From Lachnospiraceae bacterium UBA7054 (GTDB lineage: Bacteria; Bacillota; Clostridia; Lachnospirales; Lachnospiraceae): DNA of 54,948 nucleotides. The notes under the pieces were generated by a model. The model searched no databases, was not told the DNA's origin, and saw only the letters and a program-made list of their open reading frames with translations. A program made the position numbers and the translations under genes. The stretch is taken from assembly GCA_002492725.1 (NCBI GenBank), contig DLAF01000065.1, positions 1-54,948 of the forward strand. The letters run 5' to 3'. Below, piece after piece: positions 1-8,974 of this stretch. The stretch's first letter is position 1, and each line of letters begins with the position of its first letter.

Positions 1-25
1 CGCGCCCATGGCGCGCAAACCAAAT

Positions 26-56
26 AACAGGAGGCTGCACATCGCAGCCTCCTGTT
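26..56 (-). terminator. Hairpin terminator after the xylan operon
   Basis: A perfect 13-bp inverted repeat (26-38 with 44-56) has a 5-base ACATC loop and begins 12 bases past the end of the GH43 gene. On the minus strand it is followed by ATTTGGTTTG, a weak T-rich tail; on the plus strand the tail is TTTGTCTTGTTG, so it may work in both directions. It closes the 7015-to-68 xylan operon. Confidence 0.8.
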
Positions 57-67
57 TGTCTTGTTGA

Positions 68-1636
68 TTACTCATGATTGCTGTAGGTAAAGTCACGAAA
101 ATCCGCATATCCGCCGACCTTCTCTTCCTCATTGTAGGAAAAAATTCCAATGCGCGCACCCACGAACAGCGAAAGCGAATAGAACAGAGAAAGTCCGTCT
201 CCCAAAGAAAGATAATCTTCACCGTCAAGGCTGTAAAAGAAACGGGCCGTCTCCTCTCCCTCTCCCCACTTCCCGAAATCGAATACGACTTTTAACCAAA
301 CGGTGTCTTTCAAAAGGGTAGCAGTCTTTTCCCTTACGGAATACCAATTTTTTAACCCCATCAGTCCTTCCCTGCTCACCACGTCATAGGGCGCTCTCTC
401 CCCGTCGCGATACCGCAGCACAAGTTCTCTTGCACCGTTTCTCTGACGGACGCCGATCTGCCCGTATTGCTCGAGCATCACGCAAAGCCCTGCAAAGTCT
501 CCGTTCTTCATGCCGTCACAGAAAAGCTGCACCGTAAACGCACTGTAAGGCGCCCGTGTCCTCTGTGTCAGCGTATTTTCCGCCACAAAGAGTTCCTGAA
601 CCGGTCCCCTGCTTTCCAGGCGAAGATACCCGGGTCGCTTTGTAAACGACCATGCCTCGCCGCCAGGCGCATGATTCCACTGCCATACCCGATTCAAAAT
701 ATTTTCCCGATGTTCGAAGCTGTCGCTTTGTATAATGTCTTTTGTCTCTCGCTTTGTAAAAGGCACTTCAAAGCTTTGCGGCACTTTTCCGTCCGCCCCC
801 AAGATCGGCCAGCCGTCTTTCCATTCCACAGGCATCAGAAACGGCACCCTGCCGACCGCGCCGCAGTCCTGAAACATCATCGCATACCAATTGCCATCGG
901 CATCGTCAAACAAAGGCCCCTGCGCGATTCCGCAGCCCGGTATCTCCCCGTCGTCTTCTAAGACGATCCTGCGCTCGTACCCGCCGGATAAATCCCGCAG
1001 GCGGTAACAGACCTCCCGCCTGATTCCTTTTCGCTTTGGTGTATCCGCCGGCCATTCGATAAAGAGTAAGTAAATATTTCCATCCTTTGCATAAGCCCTG
1101 CAGCCCTCGCATCGCAGCCTCATTCCCTCTCTCGGCGCAGAAAGAAGCAGTCTGTCAGAACCTTCCACGGTGCCGGAAAAATCTTCCTTTAATGCCACGA
1201 TACGGATGTCCCCATTTCCATAGACCAGATATACCTGATCTTCAAAACTAAGAAAAGACATATCGTGATACACGGCAGGAATTTCCACCCTGTCCCAGTT
1301 GCTCTTTTCCATATCGTCCGTGGAAAACAGATAGGTCTTTCCCATATCATGACAAACAAAACACGCGTAAAACCGCCCCTTGTATTGCATCAGGCTGGTC
1401 GCCCACTGCCCTTTTCCGTAAGCATGCCTGCCATTTTTCAAATGATATGTATCATTATCTTCTATTTGATCGCAAACATAGGAAACAATCTGCCAATGCT
1501 GCAAATCATGTGATTTTAAGATAGGCGCCGCCGGCATATAAAACATGGTCGTCGAGACCATATAAAAAGCATCTCCCACACGGAGCACGTCGGGATCCGG
1601 CATATCTGCCAAAAATAACGGATTATTGATCTTCAT
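68..1636 (-). CDS. GH43 glycoside hydrolase, cytoplasmic (beta-xylosidase/arabinofuranosidase type)
   Basis: A 522-residue protein with a GH43 five-bladed propeller in about residues 1-310 and a C-terminal beta-sandwich in about 325-520, the usual layout of GH43 beta-xylosidases. Visible catalytic residues are the general base Asp14 in the PDPD motif, the pKa-modulating Asp125 in YHDMSF and the general acid Glu177 in CEGCRAY. There is no signal peptide or lipobox, so it should act in the cytoplasm on imported xylo- or arabinoxylo-oligosaccharides. It is the last gene of the GH10-GH39-GH43-GH43 operon, starting 10 bases after the upstream gene, and is followed by a hairpin terminator. The family is clear from the motifs. 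Whether it prefers xylose or arabinose linkages cannot be read from the sequence. Confidence 0.9.
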   Translation of the reverse strand: MKINNPLFLADMPDPDVLRVGDAFYMVSTTMFYMPAAPILKSHDLQHWQIVSYVCDQIEDNDTYHLKNGRHAYGKGQWATSLMQYKGRFYACFVCHDMGKTYLFSTDDMEKSNWDRVEIPAVYHDMSFLSFEDQVYLVYGNGDIRIVALKEDFSGTVEGSDRLLLSAPREGMRLRCEGCRAYAKDGNIYLLFIEWPADTPKRKGIRREVCYRLRDLSGGYERRIVLEDDGEIPGCGIAQGPLFDDADGNWYAMMFQDCGAVGRVPFLMPVEWKDGWPILGADGKVPQSFEVPFTKRETKDIIQSDSFEHRENILNRVWQWNHAPGGEAWSFTKRPGYLRLESRGPVQELFVAENTLTQRTRAPYSAFTVQLFCDGMKNGDFAGLCVMLEQYGQIGVRQRNGARELVLRYRDGERAPYDVVSREGLMGLKNWYSVREKTATLLKDTVWLKVVFDFGKWGEGEETARFFYSLDGEDYLSLGDGLSLFYSLSLFVGARIGIFSYNEEEKVGGYADFRDFTYSNHE

Positions 1637-1646
1637 AAAAATTCTC

Positions 1647-3353
1647 CTATCTTACAAACTGCCAGGTTGCTATCTGATAATTTTCACCGGCAAAGATAAA
1701 ATACAGATCATGCACGCCCTCCGCTTTTTCTATGAGCGCCGCGTTTCGTTCTGCAAAATCCTCGCCCTCCGCGATATCATCCATCGAAAGGGTTCCGAGC
1801 ACAGTTCCTTCCGGACTGTCCAGACAAATTTTAACGGCTCCCGCCGCCTGTTCACCCTTCTTATTTCTGACAGTCATGGTAACGGATGCCGCAGATCCCG
1901 TTCCAAAATCCACGCCCTGTATCTTGATGAAAGCGCCGCTCCCGATATCTCCCAGCGCCATATTACCGCTGCCGCAGTCCTCGGTTACGCTGTCTGCGGG
2001 AACGGTGTTCACGCCGCCCGTAACCGCGAAGCAAGCCGCGCGGTTAACCGCGTAAGGATCCACATATTGCAACTGCTCCCTGCCCTTTAGGCTCTGTTTG
2101 ATTTCACCGATCGTGCCGTCCTCCTGCATAGTAAAGGCGTCGATATGCGTACAGCGATAGCCTTTTTCTACCCCCATTGCCTGTTCCAATACCCTGGTAT
2201 GATAGGTGATATACCACTGATCCCGGAAACGGAACACGCAGTGATGGTTATTTCCGCCCAGACCAAATGTACTTCCGGGGTTTTTCAAGATCCGCTCTTT
2301 AAAGGTAAACGGTCCCATGGGACTGTCGCTTTCCAGGCAGACGATCTCGCCGTTTTCAAATCCGTATTTTTCTGTCCCAGCCGCGTCAACCTGAAAATTG
2401 GAACAGTAGGTATAATAATACTTATCTCCTGCCTTATGAATCCCCGAATCCTCGAACAGATAGGGCGGATGAATCCTTTTCGGCTCTCCGACGATGCTGA
2501 TCATATCTTCGCCCAGTTCCACTACTCTCGCCGTGCCCGGATCATCTGCCTTTCCTTCCGGAACGCCGCCGCCAAAGTACAGATAAGCCCTGCCGTCGTC
2601 ATCCATCAGCACCGCCGGATCAAACAACCATAACACATCCGCGCATTCGGGTGTCTGTCTGCTGATCAGTGCTTCTCCCAGCGGATCCTCAAAGGGTCCT
2701 GTCGGGCTGTCCGCCTGCAGTACCCCAATACCGCCGCCGTTATCCGCAAAATACAGGAAAAATTTGGGTTTGCCGTTTATTTCCTTCCATGCAGCCGCCG
2801 GCGCCCAGGAATTTTTCGCCCACTTTGCCGCTCCCTGCTTTGACGCTGCCTTGATCGAACCGTGATCCGTAAAGTTTACCATATCATCCGTGGAAATCAC
2901 ATTGATCTGATTGATCCTGCTGTAGGTATTTTCCTCCACTTTCTTGTACGCACCATACTCAAAGGCATCCGCCGTCATATAGATGTAAACCCGGTCGTCA
3001 TAGACAAGCGCATACGGATCGGCGCCAAACCGCTGTGTCATCAGCGGATTGCTATCCTCCAGTCCCTTGTAACTCTCCGTTAACTGTAATCCCTCAAAAT
3101 AACCCATCGCATCCTCCTGTTTTTCCTGTTCCGATTTTTCTGACTGTTCCTGCTGTTCGTCACCCTGCTGTTTAGATTGCTCCGCCAATTCTTCCTGTTG
3201 CTGTGATGCTTCCTGCTGAGGTGCTTCCGCCTGCTCTGCCGTCTGTGCGGGCGGTGTTTTTTCCTCACTGCCGCACCCGCACAGAACCACACATATAAGC
3301 ACCGCCTGCGCCGCAGCCACGCCCAATCTCCTTTTTATATATTCCCATTTCAT
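1647..3353 (-). CDS. Secreted lipoprotein GH43 with C-terminal CBM6 (XynD-like arabinoxylan arabinofuranohydrolase)
   Basis: A 568-residue protein. The N-terminus is a lipoprotein signal peptide ending in the lipobox LCGC (cysteine at about residue 27), followed by a Gln/Glu/Ala-rich linker to about residue 85 that should hold the enzyme away from the membrane. The GH43 domain begins at the NPLMTQRFGADPYALVYDD motif, the pattern of Bacillus XynD-type arabinoxylan arabinofuranohydrolases. The last ~130 residues look like a CBM6 xylan-binding module, with an IQGVDFGTG start and a GVHDLYFIFAG signature near the end. The start codon overlaps the stop of the GH39 gene by 4 bases (ATGA), which indicates translational coupling. 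The likely role is removing arabinose side chains from xylan at the cell surface. Exact regiospecificity is inferred from family resemblance only. Confidence 0.88.
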   Translation of the reverse strand: MKWEYIKRRLGVAAAQAVLICVVLCGCGSEEKTPPAQTAEQAEAPQQEASQQQEELAEQSKQQGDEQQEQSEKSEQEKQEDAMGYFEGLQLTESYKGLEDSNPLMTQRFGADPYALVYDDRVYIYMTADAFEYGAYKKVEENTYSRINQINVISTDDMVNFTDHGSIKAASKQGAAKWAKNSWAPAAAWKEINGKPKFFLYFADNGGGIGVLQADSPTGPFEDPLGEALISRQTPECADVLWLFDPAVLMDDDGRAYLYFGGGVPEGKADDPGTARVVELGEDMISIVGEPKRIHPPYLFEDSGIHKAGDKYYYTYCSNFQVDAAGTEKYGFENGEIVCLESDSPMGPFTFKERILKNPGSTFGLGGNNHHCVFRFRDQWYITYHTRVLEQAMGVEKGYRCTHIDAFTMQEDGTIGEIKQSLKGREQLQYVDPYAVNRAACFAVTGGVNTVPADSVTEDCGSGNMALGDIGSGAFIKIQGVDFGTGSAASVTMTVRNKKGEQAAGAVKICLDSPEGTVLGTLSMDDIAEGEDFAERNAALIEKAEGVHDLYFIFAGENYQIATWQFVR

Positions 3354-4882
3354 CCTGACACCGTCCTGTCATAATGATAACCGCGATCCGGCGTCACCTC
3401 ACCCGGCTGTACCTCGAAATAAACAACCGCATTCCGCTCAAGAGTAAGCTTCACCTTAAGCTGTCCATCCTCTGCTTCCTTTCGTTTCGTCCTGATCAAA
3501 GGCTTCGCCGCCTCCACAAGCAGCTTTCTCTGCTCCTTTGACAAAGACGCCGGCTCGCCAAGATCGTGCCATACCTTGAGCGGATTGCAGGTCTTTTCAT
3601 CTACGGTCTTTGTCAACAGGCAATAGCCGCCGCCTGCAGGCAGAGAAAATTTGAGCTTCCTCACCTCCGAGGAATTGGCGGCATGCTCCACGATATTCCA
3701 CGCCACGCCGCGAAAGCTGCCATCCTCCCGCTTCATTAGTACCATATTGTCATCCTTATAGACACACTCGCCGCCGCCCTCTTTGAGCTTCTTGAAAAAG
3801 ACAAACGTCCAAAAGGTCGGCTTGGGGATACAGCCGTCCGCCACTAAGCCGAACCCGCCGTGGAAAGGCGTAAACGGCACGCCCGCCTCCTCAAACACAT
3901 CTCCGAATGTCCAATAAGAATAAGACTCATTCACATCTCCCAAGCGGGACAACTGCAGCGCGATAGCCGCCGCATTTAAGTTCGTATCATGAATCACACC
4001 TTTGGGTGTGTAGGAGGTATTAAACTCTGTAATATGCATCGGCAGTCCTTTATATTCCGCAAAGCTGTCGATGATATCCCTCGAAGTCTGTAAATTTGCA
4101 AAGCCGTCCTTTGCCGGTATCAGCTTGGAATAGGAATAGTGCCCCACCTCATCCGGCAGATCAATTGTATAATGATGCCTGGTCACGGAATCGATCGCCA
4201 GCTTGTTGTCTCGACAGTACTCCAAAAAGGCGCGCAGCCACTCCTCGTCCTTCACACCGCAGATTGCCGGGCCGCCGACTTGAAATCTCTTGTCTACCGC
4301 CTTGATGGCTTCGAATGTCTTATGGAAGAGCTTAAAGTACTCCTGCATATCCGCATTTTCCCAAAAACCGGGCAGATTCGGCTCGTTCCACACCTCGATT
4401 GGCCACGTCACCACTTCGTCGGCCCCATACCGTTCCATCAAATGTCTAAGAAGCGCCTGTACCATCCGGCACCACGCGTCATAATCCGCGGGTGGCGTGG
4501 TATTACCCTTCCAGTAAAAGAGTGTCTGCGTGCCTCTTGCCATCTTGTACGGCATAAAGCCAAGCTCCAGAAACGGGCTGATTCCCACACTGCGATAAGC
4601 GTCCATCACCCGATCCAGATAGGTGAAATTGTACTCTGCCTTCTTGGCGCCGTCCTCTTCGTACTCCTGATAGATTGCCATATCATCGCAAAACAGACCA
4701 TGCCCCCTGATATGCTGAAAGCCGATTTCCTCCTGCACCAGCTTAAGCTGATCCATGTATTCCTGTGTCAATGCCAGTCCCATACGCCCCGTTCCCACAC
4801 AAAAATCAACGTTGTTATGGAAAAAGGCCTTGGATTTTTCCGTGATTACAATCATTTCGTCCCTTGCCGCTTCTTTTCCCAT
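3350..4882 (-). CDS. xynB: GH39 beta-xylosidase, cytoplasmic
   Basis: A 510-residue GH39 protein, the usual length for XynB-type xylan 1,4-beta-xylosidases. The TIM-barrel motifs are clear: the acid/base is Glu167 in the WNEPNLPGF motif and the nucleophile is Glu286 in HITEFNTSY. A C-terminal beta-sandwich of about 130 residues follows. No signal peptide is present, so it is predicted to release xylose from the non-reducing end of imported xylo-oligosaccharides. The start at 4882 is supported by AGGAGAGGG just upstream. It sits 57 bases after the GH10 xylanase and overlaps the next gene by 4 bases, so it is part of the same operon. The gene symbol follows the common name for GH39 xylosidases and is used loosely. 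Confidence 0.92.
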   Translation of the reverse strand: MGKEAARDEMIVITEKSKAFFHNNVDFCVGTGRMGLALTQEYMDQLKLVQEEIGFQHIRGHGLFCDDMAIYQEYEEDGAKKAEYNFTYLDRVMDAYRSVGISPFLELGFMPYKMARGTQTLFYWKGNTTPPADYDAWCRMVQALLRHLMERYGADEVVTWPIEVWNEPNLPGFWENADMQEYFKLFHKTFEAIKAVDKRFQVGGPAICGVKDEEWLRAFLEYCRDNKLAIDSVTRHHYTIDLPDEVGHYSYSKLIPAKDGFANLQTSRDIIDSFAEYKGLPMHITEFNTSYTPKGVIHDTNLNAAAIALQLSRLGDVNESYSYWTFGDVFEEAGVPFTPFHGGFGLVADGCIPKPTFWTFVFFKKLKEGGGECVYKDDNMVLMKREDGSFRGVAWNIVEHAANSSEVRKLKFSLPAGGGYCLLTKTVDEKTCNPLKVWHDLGEPASLSKEQRKLLVEAAKPLIRTKRKEAEDGQLKVKLTLERNAVVYFEVQPGEVTPDRGYHYDRTVSG

Positions 4883-4939
4883 CTGCCCTCTCCTTTATTT
4901 CCTATATTTTTGTCTGATTGTTTTTCTTCTGTTTTTTCT

Positions 4940-7015
4940 TTACTCGCCCTCTTTTTTATTTTGGGATTTCTTCTTTGCATACCACGCACCGCCCGCTGTG
5001 AGCGCTACCACGACTGCCGCGATTCCTCCCGTGCTGTCGGATGTGCCGTCTTCATCTCCGGATGATGCCGCGCCGTTCGCATGATCTCCCGCCTCGCCAG
5101 CTGCATTCCCTGACTCTGCGCCATCAGCATCATTCGTTGAAGACGCGTCATTGTCGCCTGCCGCCACACTCTCCGTTTCCTCCGCAGCCGCTGCGCCATC
5201 CTCGCCTATCACCACGGAGATATCATCCACATAAAAGTCCGCAGCGCCATCCGTTTCCAAATAAATATAAGCTGCCGGCACATCCTCCGGTATGGTATAG
5301 TTGATTGAAAGTTCCGTCCAATCCTCAGGAACCGCGTCCACCTCAAGAAGCTGCACGCTCGCATCCGTTTCCAGTCCCATACGGATCTTTTTGTCCTCCG
5401 TCATCACATAAACGGTAATCGTCACATTCTTTCCCGCATACCGGGAAACGTCGAGCTTCATACTCGCATCCTGTTCAGCCCGTGATACTTTGAGGGAAAA
5501 GCCGATCGCTGCGTCCGGCGTATGGTTGATCTTCTGCGCCAGCCTAAGCTTCGCCTGATGTCCTGTCCCCCGTCCTAAGATACCGACGTCTTTCGGCTCC
5601 ACTGACACTGCCTTGTTCCCCTCTGCATAAGGCTCAAAGGTGATCAGCATATCTTCTACTTCTCCCAGCGTATCCTGCAGGGTCATGGTAAATTCTTCGC
5701 CCTTCGCCGCCATCACGACAGCCTCAAAAGCCGGTTTCCTCTCCAGTTTTCCCGTAAACAACAACGGATTGGCATCCCTGCGCCAGGAAGCGTCATCCGT
5801 CAATCCCCAGACCGTAACGGAAGTCAGCTTCGCGCCCGCCTTTACTTCCTCGATTAACCGTGAAAAAAAATCATAATAGAATTTCGCCTGAAAAAGCCAG
5901 ACATTATCATCCGTCTTGCTGCAGCCCACATCCAGTTCCGTAATATGCACTTCATCCACTACCGCCGAATACTTCTGCAGCGCCTTCATATACTGGTCGA
6001 TGTTCTGGGTATCATTCAGATGCCCCTGCATCCCGATGCCGTCGAGCAGACCGTCACCGTAAATTGTACCGTCACCGTCAGGATTGATCACATCGCTTTT
6101 TACTTTCGCATGATTCTCATTCCACTTTTCCTTCGCCAGGAAATTGATGATCGCGTCGCTCTTATTGTCAAACCATTCGTTATAATCATTGTAGAAAAGT
6201 TTCGGCATGATGGGGGACAGGTCGTCCGTCTTTGCATTCAACCCATAGAGATCCGCATACTGCGCCGCGTAAAGTGTTTCCGCTTCCCTCGCATACAAAA
6301 AGGCATAATAGAGGAAGTCCGGCCCGATGATCTTGTACCAGTAGCTTCTGCGAAATCCGTCGTCCTGATTTTCATCCGCCGCCTCGTTCACTACATCCCA
6401 TGCGTAGATGGTCTTCGCGTACCCCTCCTTGTAGGTGTACTCCATCATACTGTAAATATAAGTCTTCATCCTCCGAAGCAGTTCGTCCCTGTCAACCAGA
6501 CATTCTTCGTCCAGTTCCGCCGAATCCGTCTTCGTCTGCTTGCCGTTTGACAGAGCAACATAATCTTTTGCAAAGATGGACGGATCCACCTGCGAATGCC
6601 ACAAAAGCGTATGTCCACGCATTCCCATATCATGCGCTTTCGCCCAGTCGAGCATCTCCGTCGCCGCCGGGTCAATCTTGAAAAGGGATTCCGACTCCGC
6701 ATCAAAATTGTAAGCCGGCTTCATCTCATTCCCGCAGGTGATACTGTTAAAGACCGTAGAAAGCAATTCCTCCTTCGCCGGATTGCCGATCTCCTTGCCG
6801 GGATCATTCCAGTGATCGATTGCCTCGCAGGCCGCCCCGAACTTAAAATAATCGCCGTACAGCTCGTCCAAATGCTCATAAGACGCAATGTCCACATCCG
6901 CCGCTTCTGCCGCTTCCACCGTCATTTTCCCTCCCGTCAGACCATATGCCGCCACGATAACAGCCATCATGACAGCGCCTGTCCTTTTTATGAATTTCTT
7001 ACTTTTCAACAACAT
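4940..7015 (-). CDS. GH10 endo-1,4-beta-xylanase with a C-terminal CBM and membrane anchor
   Basis: A 691-residue extracellular endoxylanase. The signal peptide spans about residues 1-35 (basic start, hydrophobic core, cleavage near VEAAEA). The GH10 barrel covers about 40-430, with the acid/base Glu211 in WDVVNEAAD and the nucleophile Glu360 in VHITELDVG. A CBM4/9/22-like beta-sandwich follows in about 445-600, ending in FYVDDISVVI. An acidic Ala/Glu/Asp/Gly/Ser linker leads to a hydrophobic segment near 660-680 and a Lys-rich tail. That tail resembles a sortase signal but has no LPXTG; the preceding residues are TSDSTGG. It is therefore best read as a transmembrane anchor. An AAAAGGAGAG ribosome site precedes the ATG. 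It is the first gene of the xylan operon and provides the surface depolymerase. Confidence 0.93.
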   Translation of the reverse strand: MLLKSKKFIKRTGAVMMAVIVAAYGLTGGKMTVEAAEAADVDIASYEHLDELYGDYFKFGAACEAIDHWNDPGKEIGNPAKEELLSTVFNSITCGNEMKPAYNFDAESESLFKIDPAATEMLDWAKAHDMGMRGHTLLWHSQVDPSIFAKDYVALSNGKQTKTDSAELDEECLVDRDELLRRMKTYIYSMMEYTYKEGYAKTIYAWDVVNEAADENQDDGFRRSYWYKIIGPDFLYYAFLYAREAETLYAAQYADLYGLNAKTDDLSPIMPKLFYNDYNEWFDNKSDAIINFLAKEKWNENHAKVKSDVINPDGDGTIYGDGLLDGIGMQGHLNDTQNIDQYMKALQKYSAVVDEVHITELDVGCSKTDDNVWLFQAKFYYDFFSRLIEEVKAGAKLTSVTVWGLTDDASWRRDANPLLFTGKLERKPAFEAVVMAAKGEEFTMTLQDTLGEVEDMLITFEPYAEGNKAVSVEPKDVGILGRGTGHQAKLRLAQKINHTPDAAIGFSLKVSRAEQDASMKLDVSRYAGKNVTITVYVMTEDKKIRMGLETDASVQLLEVDAVPEDWTELSINYTIPEDVPAAYIYLETDGAADFYVDDISVVIGEDGAAAAEETESVAAGDNDASSTNDADGAESGNAAGEAGDHANGAASSGDEDGTSDSTGGIAAVVVALTAGGAWYAKKKSQNKKEGE

Positions 7016-7129
7016 TTTTTCTCTCCTTTTATAAGCAATTGCGAAACTTCTCTCAACGTATATTACGTCTGCGTTGGTTATGCTTTTTATACAATTTCAT
7101 AAAATATAAAAGAGTTTCGCACACCTTCC
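7016..7129 (-). promoter_or_regulatory. Intergenic control region of the xylan operon
   Basis: This 114-base AT-rich gap separates the ABC exporter gene from the GH10 gene, so it should hold the xylan-operon promoter. It contains an 8-bp inverted repeat, GCGAAACT at 7041-7048 and AGTTTCGC at 7113-7120, with 64 bases between the arms. Inside it is a smaller palindrome, ACGTA-TAT-TACGT at 7056-7068. These are candidate operators. I could not place a convincing -35/-10 pair, although TATATT, TATAAA and TAATAT hexamers occur. No rho-independent terminator for the exporter operon is visible here, so read-through is possible. Confidence 0.4.
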
Positions 7130-8974
7130 TTACGCAATATCCACATAATACTTCGCCTGCTCATGGAACATCTCCGCATAGATGCCGCCTTCTCGATTCA
7201 CAAGCTCATCGTGCGTCCCGTACTCCTTTATGGTATCGTCCGCAAAGACGGCGATTCTGTCGCAGAACCGGCAACTCGAGAGCCTGTGCGAGATATAAAT
7301 GGCGGTCTTTCCGCCCACCAGCGTCTCGAACTGGCGATAGATCTCGTACTCGGCGATCGGGTCAAGCGCCGCGGTCGGTTCATCCAGAATCACGATGGGT
7401 GCATTCCGATATAGTGCTCTGGCGATAGCGGTCTTTTGCTGCTGTCCGCCGGAAAGCTCGGTGCCGTGCTCGTCATACGACTTAAAGATCATGGTATCCA
7501 TCCCTTCGGGCAGTTTCTCCACATCCTCTAAAAGCCCTGTCAGTTTCAAAACTTCCGCAATTTTTTCCTGATCCGCATGCTCCGTATCGGCAAGTGCGAC
7601 ATTTTCTTTCATGGAAAAAGCAAACAGTTCAAAGTCCTGAAATACCACCGCGAACAGTCTTCTGTACTCCTCCTCAGAATACTCTTTTATATTGACGCCG
7701 TCAATGAGGATCTTCCCTTCCGTCACATCGTAGAGCCTGCAAAGAAGCTTTACAAGCGTTGTCTTGCCTGCGCCGTTTAATCCCACGATGGAAAGATGCT
7801 CTCCCGATCGGATCGTGAGATTGATGTGACGCAGCACATAGTTCTCCGCGCGCGGATAGCGGAAGCTGACATCCGCAAATTCAATTATATGCTCCCCCTT
7901 TTGCACGCTGCGGCTCCCTTTCTCCATTGCCGCCGGATATTGCAGATATTCCAGATAGCGGTGGGCGTAATTGCAGCGTTTCACAATCTGCTGCAGCCCG
8001 TTCGCCATGGAAAACAGACCCTGATAAAGGACCGAGGCTGCCGCCACGCACATGGAAAAGTCTCCCAGAGAAATCCGATGCGTGATCGCCAGATACCCGA
8101 TATAGAAATAACTGACCGCATCCCGCAGCATATTGATCCCATCCATCGCCCAATTGTTGCTCCTGCTTTTTAGGTTCTGCCTCCGCCAGGTAGAAACCAT
8201 TTGCTCCGCATGGGCATCCGCTTTCCTTCCCATCATCCCGACACTGTTATACAGGCGGATATCTTTCCCATATTGCAGCTGAGAAAGCTGAAAGAAAATA
8301 TAACCAAAAATTCTGTTATCCTTCGCCAATTCCTCAAAATGCCGCACTTCAATTTTGTTGATCCTCATATTAAAATAGAGAAATCCCACAAGCGATACAA
8401 GCTGCACCGGCACCAGCAGCGGACAGGTCATAAGCACCACGCCTATGCCGCCGAAGATGACCAGGGCATTGCTGAGCACGCGCTGCGCTTCCCCTAATAC
8501 GCCCACAACGCCGCCGCTGTACCAGCTCATCCCCTCTTTTGCCTTATTCAGGGCATCCAGCGCATCCGGATCCTCGGTATGTTCAAAATCCATCTCCATC
8601 GCCTGCCTGGCGATGTCAATGTCAATGTATTCCTGAAACCACTCGCCTATCACCTGTGTGGCATGATCGCCCGTAATGCTTCCAATGAGGCCGACCGCCA
8701 GCGAGGCGCCCACACTGATCACGGCATACACGCCGAGCGTATGCAGATGACGCGAAGCCTCCGCTCCTGCCAAAAACAGCTGCAGTTCATCCATCATCAG
8801 CTTGGGCAGGAAAATCTGCCATGCCCTGTCAAATACATCCCCGATCAAAAGCAGCGCATAGACCAAGAGCAGAACCGGCTTGGTTTTCCACACAAGTTTT
8901 ATCATAAATATGATTGTTTCCAGACATTTTTTCGTATTTTCAAAGTGTTCCTGCCGTTTTTTTGTCTCAGACAT
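7130..8974 (-). CDS. ABC exporter half-transporter, second subunit
   Basis: A 614-residue fused permease/ATPase. The N-terminal ~340 residues form an ABC-exporter membrane domain (six predicted helices) and the rest is a complete nucleotide-binding domain. That domain has Walker A GLNGAGKTT, a Q-loop in VVFQDFELFAF, signature LSGGQQQ, Walker B VILDEPTAALD with the catalytic Glu present, and the switch His in YISHRLSS. The start at 8974 lies 8 bases inside the upstream paralogue and is preceded by a GGAGGGGGTGA ribosome site. The pair therefore very likely forms a heterodimeric exporter with two apparently competent ATP sites. The substrate is unknown. No peptidase C39 domain is present. The upstream neighbours are two U32-like proteins. 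Confidence 0.88.
   Translation of the reverse strand: MSETKKRQEHFENTKKCLETIIFMIKLVWKTKPVLLLVYALLLIGDVFDRAWQIFLPKLMMDELQLFLAGAEASRHLHTLGVYAVISVGASLAVGLIGSITGDHATQVIGEWFQEYIDIDIARQAMEMDFEHTEDPDALDALNKAKEGMSWYSGGVVGVLGEAQRVLSNALVIFGGIGVVLMTCPLLVPVQLVSLVGFLYFNMRINKIEVRHFEELAKDNRIFGYIFFQLSQLQYGKDIRLYNSVGMMGRKADAHAEQMVSTWRRQNLKSRSNNWAMDGINMLRDAVSYFYIGYLAITHRISLGDFSMCVAAASVLYQGLFSMANGLQQIVKRCNYAHRYLEYLQYPAAMEKGSRSVQKGEHIIEFADVSFRYPRAENYVLRHINLTIRSGEHLSIVGLNGAGKTTLVKLLCRLYDVTEGKILIDGVNIKEYSEEEYRRLFAVVFQDFELFAFSMKENVALADTEHADQEKIAEVLKLTGLLEDVEKLPEGMDTMIFKSYDEHGTELSGGQQQKTAIARALYRNAPIVILDEPTAALDPIAEYEIYRQFETLVGGKTAIYISHRLSSCRFCDRIAVFADDTIKEYGTHDELVNREGGIYAEMFHEQAKYYVDIA

Noticed and set aside
1..15. 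Small GC palindrome at the window start (CGCGCC-CAT-GGCGCG)
   Set aside because: It lies at the cut edge and has no U-run or gene context that I can see.
467..961. Plus-strand frame opposite the GH43 gene
   Set aside because: A shadow of the strongly coding minus strand; no family features.
4139..5065. A 308-codon plus-strand frame
   Set aside because: It lies antisense to the GH39 gene and the start of the GH10 tail, has no domain pattern and no good ribosome site.
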